This document shows, in pieces, positions 60,910 through 64,000 of a stretch of 64,000 nucleotides of DNA. The first letter of the stretch is position 1; the number at the start of each line of letters is the position of its first letter. Origin of the DNA: Pseudonocardia hierapolitana (lineage in GTDB: Bacteria; Actinomycetota; Actinomycetes; Mycobacteriales; Pseudonocardiaceae). Under the pieces are notes generated by a model. The model did not search any database. It had not been told where the DNA came from and saw only the letters and a list, made by a program, of their open reading frames with translations. Made by a program: the position numbers and the translations under genes. The stretch lies in assembly GCF_007994075.1 (NCBI RefSeq), contig NZ_VIWU01000001.1:7130001-7194000 (forward strand). Direction: 5' to 3'.

Positions 60910-60926
60910 GCCGACGCTACCGGCGG

Positions 60927-61955
60927 TCAGGGCACGAGTACGCCCCTGCCGTGGATGCGGCCCTGCTCGAGATCGGTCATCGCGTCGGCGAAGGCGTCGA
61001 GCGGGTAGGTGCGGGTGTGCACCGGCACCGCGCCGATCGTCGCGAGGGCCATGAGCTCGCGCAGGTCGTCGTGGGTACCCACGGCGTTGCCGACGATGCT
61101 GATCTCCGGCAGCACCACCGCGAACGTTGGCACCCGCAGCTCGCCGCCGTAACCCACCACGAAGTACGTGCCGCGGGCGCGCACCATGCCGACGGCGGCG
61201 GCCACGGCGTCCCCCTCACCGACGAAGTCGATCACCACCTCGGCGCCTTCACCGCCGGTCAGGGCACGGACGCGCTCGACCTGCTGCTCGTCCGCGGGGA
61301 CGACGTGGTGCGCGCCGACGCCGGTGGCGAGCTTGAGCGCGTCGGGGTCGCGGTCGACGGCGATGACCTCGGCGGTGGTCAGCGCGCGCAGGCACTGCAC
61401 GCCGATGTGCCCGAGGCCGCCGATCCCGACGACGACCACCCGGGTCCCGGGCCCGAGCAGCGGTACGGCCTTGCGGACGACGTGCATGACCGTCAGCCCG
61501 GCATCGGCGTGGGGCGCGACGTCCGCCGGTCGCAGCCCGGCCGGGAGCGGGAGCACGGCCCGGTCGGTGGTCGCGAAGAGTTCGGCGAAGCCGCCGTCGC
61601 GGGTGAGGCCGGTGAAGCGCAGGCCGCGGGCGCAGCGCATGTCGTCACCGATCCGGCACGCGGGGCAGACCCCGCAGGACTGTTGCGGGTGGCAGATCAC
61701 GGGGTCGCCGACCGCGACGTTCTCGACCGCCGACCCGATCTCGTGCACCCACCCGCTGTTCTCGTGCCCCAGCGTGATCGGCAGCTCGGTGGGGACGGCG
61801 GGAGCGAACCACCCGTCGCGGATGTGCAGGTCGGTGCGGCACACCCCGGCACCCCCGACCCTGACGACGACGTCGTGCGGGTCGCGGACCTGGGGCTCGG
61901 GCACCTCCTCGAGCCGGGGCGGCTGGTGGTACGAGTGGAGCCGGACGGCCTTCAT
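60927..61955 (-). CDS. Zinc-dependent alcohol dehydrogenase (MDR family)
   Basis: 342 residues. Catalytic zinc ligands are in 'GVCRTDLHI' (Cys) and 'GHENSG' (His-Glu). The structural zinc loop 'CGVCPACRIGDDMRC' has all four Cys. The NAD(P) fold has 'VVVGIGGLGHIGVQCL' (about residues 168-183). Soluble NAD-dependent oxidation of alcohols is expected; the substrate is not evident. It precedes the MOSC gene in a probable two-gene unit. Confidence 0.93.
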   Translation of the reverse strand: MKAVRLHSYHQPPRLEEVPEPQVRDPHDVVVRVGGAGVCRTDLHIRDGWFAPAVPTELPITLGHENSGWVHEIGSAVENVAVGDPVICHPQQSCGVCPACRIGDDMRCARGLRFTGLTRDGGFAELFATTDRAVLPLPAGLRPADVAPHADAGLTVMHVVRKAVPLLGPGTRVVVVGIGGLGHIGVQCLRALTTAEVIAVDRDPDALKLATGVGAHHVVPADEQQVERVRALTGGEGAEVVIDFVGEGDAVAAAVGMVRARGTYFVVGYGGELRVPTFAVVLPEISIVGNAVGTHDDLRELMALATIGAVPVHTRTYPLDAFADAMTDLEQGRIHGRGVLVP

Positions 61956-62061
61956 GGCGCCTCCCGGATGACGCGTGACCGCAGGGAGCGGCCAGCATCA
62001 CAGGTGGCGCAGGAGCTGTCGTCCGCCGTTCGGACGCCGCATCAGCCGCCGGCGATCGCCC

Positions 62062-62553
62062 TCAGCTCTTGCGAACCACCCGCTCCGGCTCACCCGGCTT
62101 CCAGATCGTCACCTCCATCGCGCCGTCGACGATCTCCACCGACGAGGCCCCGATCAGGTCCGCGACGTAGAAGGGGCGGAACTGCCGGCCCCGCAGGTCG
62201 AACCCGGTCTCTGCGAAGAGCGCGTCGGCGAACCGCTGGTGCATGGCCTCGTCCTGCTCGTCGTGCACCCGGCCGAAGATCTTCGCGTCGCCGTCGGCCA
62301 CGTGGGTGTCGACGGTGGCGGTGTGCAGGCAGAACCGCGGGTCGCGGGCGAGGTCCCGGAACTTCGTGGTGTCCGGCATGCCGGCGACGACCAGCCGTCC
62401 CTCGAAGATCCGCGGCTCGATCGGGCTGATCCGTGGGAAGCCGTCGGAGCGGATCGTGGCGAGCATGCACAGGTTCCCGGCCTTCGCGTGGCGGCGCCTG
62501 AAGATCTCCGCGATCCGCGGGGCGCCCGCCGTGAACTCGTCCCATGTGCTCAT
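62062..62553 (-). CDS. PPOX-fold (pyridoxamine 5'-phosphate oxidase-like) protein
   Basis: 163 residues with a split-barrel flavin-binding fold: 'LCMLATIRSDGFPRISPIEP' near the start, 'VAGMPDTTKFRDLARDPRFCLHT' in the middle, and 'VTIWKPGEPERVVRK' at the end. Such proteins bind FMN, F420 or heme. It lacks the residues of true PdxH. ATG 62553 is favoured over an upstream in-frame start. A decayed duplicate of its 3' third lies at 60151-60344. Confidence 0.87.
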   Translation of the reverse strand: MSTWDEFTAGAPRIAEIFRRRHAKAGNLCMLATIRSDGFPRISPIEPRIFEGRLVVAGMPDTTKFRDLARDPRFCLHTATVDTHVADGDAKIFGRVHDEQDEAMHQRFADALFAETGFDLRGRQFRPFYVADLIGASSVEIVDGAMEVTIWKPGEPERVVRKS

Positions 62554-62590
62554 GGCCGGAGACGCTACGGGCATACCTTGACAGGTGCTG

Positions 62591-63178
62591 TCAGGATGCT
62601 GCGGAGCGGGGTTCGCGGGCGATGAGGACGCGGGCCGGCGGCAGGTTCTGCCAGATCGTCGGGCTCGCCGTGAGCGTGCCGAACGCCGCGCGCAGGTCCC
62701 GGGCCTGGCGCCGGGCGGGTGGGAGCAGGTGGAAGCCGCGCAGGGTGGCCTGGGTGAACGTGCCGGACGGAGCCAGGGCGCGAGCCGCCATGGCCGGCAC
62801 GGGTACGACCGCGTACGCCGCCCAGGGCAGCAGGCTCACGATCGCGTCCACCCGGTCGATGCCGTGCTCGCGCAGGACGTCCGGGAGCCGGGCGGCGTCG
62901 GCGCACACGACGGTGACCGCAGGGTGCCGGGTGGCGAGCCGGTCGGCGAGCACCGGGTTGATCTCGACGGCGAGGTGCCGTCCCGTGCCGCTGAGGCGGT
63001 GCTGCAACGCGTCGGTGACCCGGCCGGTGCCGGCGCCCAGCTCGACGACGGTCGGTGAGCCGTCCAGCCGGTGCGGTGCGAGCAGCGCGTCGACCAGGGC
63101 GTTCGAGCTGGCCGTGACGGTCGCGACGCGTGTCGGCGCGCGGAGGAACTCCTGGAACAGAACCCGGCCATCACCCAT
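62591..63178 (-). CDS. Class I SAM-dependent methyltransferase (PmtA/KsgA-like)
   Basis: 195 residues. The SAM motif I is 'VVELGAGTGRVTDAL' (about residues 37-51), motif II is 'LAVEINPVLADRLA', and a 'ADAARLPDVL' region and 'IVSLLPWA' in motif IV position follow. The NPxx/SLLPW-type motif resembles phospholipid N-methyltransferases and rRNA dimethyltransferases. ATG 63178 gives the family N-terminus ('LFQEFLRAPTRVATVTASS'). The methylated target is unknown; phosphatidylethanolamine is one possibility. Confidence 0.85.
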   Translation of the reverse strand: MGDGRVLFQEFLRAPTRVATVTASSNALVDALLAPHRLDGSPTVVELGAGTGRVTDALQHRLSGTGRHLAVEINPVLADRLATRHPAVTVVCADAARLPDVLREHGIDRVDAIVSLLPWAAYAVVPVPAMAARALAPSGTFTQATLRGFHLLPPARRQARDLRAAFGTLTASPTIWQNLPPARVLIAREPRSAAS

Positions 63179-63230
63179 GCCGAGACCGTAGAGATCCCTC
63201 CGCGACGGCGGGGTGACGTGCCGGGGAACA

Positions 63231-64000
63231 TCAGCCGTCGGACATGCGGGCGAGGTCGCGGGCGCGCAGTGCGAGCCACAATTCCTGGCGGTCGTGGGCC
63301 GACGCCAGCCGGCGGCCGGTGAGCTGCTCCACCGTCGCGATGCGGTTCCGCACGGTGTGGCGGTGGACCTGCAACGCGGCGGCGGCCGCCTCCCAGTGGC
63401 CGTTGTGCTCGAGGAACGCGGTGAGGGTGCGCACGAGATCGGCGGATCGGTCGCCCGCGTCGAGCGGGCCGAGCACGGCGTCGGCGTAACCCTGCAGGCG
63501 TTCGCCGGGCACGGTCGCGAGCAGCTGGCGGCTGTTCGCGATGTCGGCGGCGTGCACGTGGCGGCCGGTGATCCGGCTCTCCGGCAGCGCGGAGCGCGCC
63601 TGCCGCAGCGACACCGCGAGCGCCCCGGGCCGTACTCCGATGCCGATCCCGGCGGGGCGCGCGGGGGCGAGGGTGCGCAGCACCGCGGCGAGGTCGACAC
63701 CGACGGGCACCGCCAGCTCGACGCAGGGTTCACCCGCGAGCTCGACGACGCGGGTCAGCGCGTCGGGGAGGGCGCCTGCGAGGTCGGCGGCGAGCTCGGC
63801 CGCGTGGGGCGCCGCGACGACGGCGGCGCGCAGGTCGCCGTCGGGCAGCCCCGCCGCGTCCAGCCAGCGGGCAGCGAGGATGTCGTCGACGGTGCCCCGG
63901 GCCAGCCGGGCCAGCACCTGCGCGCGGTCGCGCTGCCGCGTCGCGCCCAGCCCGTGCACGCGTTCGAGCTCGAGGGAGAGCAGCGAGACGAGGTCGCCGG
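63231..64000 (-). CDS. PucR-family transcriptional regulator, 5' end beyond window
   Basis: At least 256 residues. The C-terminal helix-turn-helix (last about 75 residues) includes 'AAAALQVHRHTVRNRIATVEQLTGRRLA', the PucR-type HTH_30 signature, and is preceded by a GGDEF-like fold without catalytic residues. The frame stays open to the window edge, and the upstream codons ('LVSLLSLELERVHGLGATR') look like normal PucR sequence, so the start lies outside. Related proteins activate catabolic genes. It lies 53 nt upstream of the methyltransferase gene on the same strand. Confidence 0.88.
   Translation of the reverse strand, partial: GDLVSLLSLELERVHGLGATRQRDRAQVLARLARGTVDDILAARWLDAAGLPDGDLRAAVVAAPHAAELAADLAGALPDALTRVVELAGEPCVELAVPVGVDLAAVLRTLAPARPAGIGIGVRPGALAVSLRQARSALPESRITGRHVHAADIANSRQLLATVPGERLQGYADAVLGPLDAGDRSADLVRTLTAFLEHNGHWEAAAAALQVHRHTVRNRIATVEQLTGRRLASAHDRQELWLALRARDLARMSDG

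Overview
This is a chromosomal segment of a very high-GC actinobacterium, most likely in or near Pseudonocardia (order Pseudonocardiales). The genus is inferred from gene order and gene families, not from a 16S gene. The anchor is the classic actinobacterial block thrS - HIT/AP4A phosphorylase - pgsA (PI-phosphate synthase) - patA - pimA - LemA-like gene - pdxS, with pdxT and yebC further on. That block encodes the first steps of phosphatidylinositol mannoside (PIM) synthesis, which is restricted to actinobacteria. No rRNA, tRNA, CRISPR array or complete transposase gene was found.

Layout: 0-5.8 kb is an arsenic-type cluster: two FAD monooxygenase-like proteins, a stand-alone ArsR, an ArsR-ArsN (GNAT) fusion, an MFS exporter, and truncated acr3 and arsC genes. 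The divergent promoters carry inverted repeats, including three ATCGA-N6-TCGAT sites. 5.9-15 kb holds accessory metabolism: a NodB-like deacetylase, a LysR/DapA-like pair, a luciferase-like oxidoreductase, an AraC-headed overlapping operon (VOC, O-methyltransferase, YjbR, hydrolase), a DUF3500 gene and a short IS5-type MITE. 15-19.6 kb encodes a class A PBP coupled to a HicB-like protein, and a Pro/Gln-rich roadblock-like protein. 19.7-26.8 kb is the thrS-PIM-pdxS block. 26.8-39.5 kb lies between pdxS and pdxT and carries GH16, XRE-cupin/AzlCD, an EF-G-like GTPase, two DUF4328 paralogues, an NAD-malic enzyme, a LysR regulator and a DnaE1-type polymerase whose 3' end overlaps pdxT. 40.2-41.1 kb is a repeat-rich gap with a truncated, iron-box-controlled lipoprotein gene, followed by yebC.

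42-54.8 kb is the most interesting part. A divergent GrpE-like gene faces an operon of a lidless Hsp70, a large partner protein (possible degenerate J-like N-terminus, two C-terminal FN3-like units) and a TerD protein. Next, on the opposite strand, comes a tightly coupled Ter biosynthetic operon: terD, terA-like, TIM-barrel C-C lyase, PRTase/TRSP, StiP-PELOTA, HAD phosphatase, terB. A GH13 hydrolase lies between the two. I infer one stress-response locus that joins a dedicated Hsp70 machine with Ter-type calcium-binding proteins and a nucleotide-like metabolite pathway. The ATP-grasp enzyme usual for such loci was not found here.

55-59.6 kb holds an OB-fold NfeD-like protein with a flotillin, then polA. 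59.6-60.4 kb has two more copies of the dispersed palindromic repeat and a decayed duplicate of a PPOX gene. 60.4-64 kb carries MOSC, zinc alcohol dehydrogenase, PPOX-fold and methyltransferase genes and a PucR-type regulator that runs off the window edge.
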